The position numbers and the translations under genes are program-made. Shown here one piece after another: positions 14,717 to 14,940 of a stretch of DNA of 14,940 nt; within the stretch, counting starts at the first letter, position 1, and each line of letters begins with the position of its first letter. The notes under the pieces were generated by a model. The model did no database searches, was not told the DNA's origin, and saw only the letters and a program-made list of their open reading frames with translations. The stretch covers positions 1-14,940 of the forward strand of contig JALUUN010000145.1 of assembly GCA_027021325.1 (NCBI GenBank). Reading direction: 5' to 3'. The stretch comes from Planctomycetota bacterium. GTDB taxonomy: Bacteria; Planctomycetota; UBA1135.

Positions 14717-14940
14717 TCAGCCCTGGGAGGCGGCCGCCTTCGGCCGGAAGGGCGGGTGCAGCTCCACCCGGCGCAGCTCCTGCCGGAAACGGCGTCCTCC
14801 CGGATCCTCCAGGTGCAGGGAGACGAGGCTCCCGGCGTCGCCCTCGAGGGCCTCCTGGAGCCAGGTGGCGCCGCGGCCGGCCGCCGTTTCGCCGTCTATC
14901 TCGAGGAGGAGCCAGCCGGGCCCGAGTCCGGCTTCCTCGG
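14717..14940 (-). CDS. C-terminal end of a PDZ-domain protein (partial; 5' end beyond window)
   Basis: The last 73 residues of a minus-strand gene are visible, ending in a TGA at 14719-14717. The fragment opens with EEAGLGPGWLLLEIDGETAA, the carboxylate-binding turn of a PDZ domain (compare AGLxxGDxIxxIDGE). It continues with strands such as LVSLHLEDPGGRRFRQELRR and a short basic tail. PDZ domains at the C-terminus occur in periplasmic proteases (S1C or S41 type), in secretion components and in aspartyl-protease-like proteins. Nothing in the fragment decides between these. It converges on the methyltransferase gene with 15 bases between stops. Confidence 0.72.
   Translation of the reverse strand, partial: EEAGLGPGWLLLEIDGETAAGRGATWLQEALEGDAGSLVSLHLEDPGGRRFRQELRRVELHPPFRPKAAASQG

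Overview
This is a very GC-rich window (well over 70% G+C by eye) with almost exclusively G/C third codon positions and tightly packed genes. No rRNA, tRNA, insertion sequence, phage gene or CRISPR array is visible. The gene types (a Tat-exported molybdenum hydroxylase of the kind common in Acidobacteriota and Planctomycetes, an FG-GAP propeller protein, a YyaL-type protein, a PDZ protein and many unnamed proteins) suggest an environmental, probably uncultivated bacterium, perhaps Acidobacteriota or a neighbouring phylum. That placement is an inference from gene style only.

Layout. Positions 141-3936 on the minus strand are one translationally coupled operon. It runs from a fused [2Fe-2S]-molybdopterin hydroxylase subunit with a Tat signal, to an FAD subunit carrying an extra four-cysteine insertion, to a small cysteine-rich protein of unknown function. 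A hairpin follows the operon. Upstream on the same strand lies thiE (4053-4706). Divergent from thiE is an acetoacetyl-CoA synthetase (4726-6699), ended by a 16-bp hairpin. A 542-base stretch with a structured leader precedes a secreted seven-repeat FG-GAP protein (7242-8675). This converges on a YyaL/DUF255 thioredoxin-domain protein (8872-11073, minus). Divergent from that is a 726-residue protein with a PD-(D/E)XK nuclease core like that of the CRISPR ancillary nucleases Card1/Can2. It has no sensor domain and carries a long Arg-rich/acidic tail. Then come a single-pass membrane protein of unknown function and a class I methyltransferase, and finally the 3' end of a PDZ-domain gene on the minus strand.

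Genes working together. The three hydroxylase genes clearly form one enzyme unit, with a donor [2Fe-2S]/Mo chain, an FAD/[4Fe-4S] chain and a candidate accessory protein. The substrate is unknown and probably not xanthine. The other genes look like ordinary unlinked metabolism: thiamine synthesis, acetoacetate activation, an envelope propeller protein and a methyltransferase.

The two most interesting signals are the orphan Card1/Can2-like nuclease and a very compact divergent start region between thiE and the acetoacetyl-CoA synthetase. There, overlapping -10-like hexamers on opposite strands each sit exactly 7 nt before a start codon. The same spacing recurs at 13483-13498, which suggests leaderless transcription in this organism.
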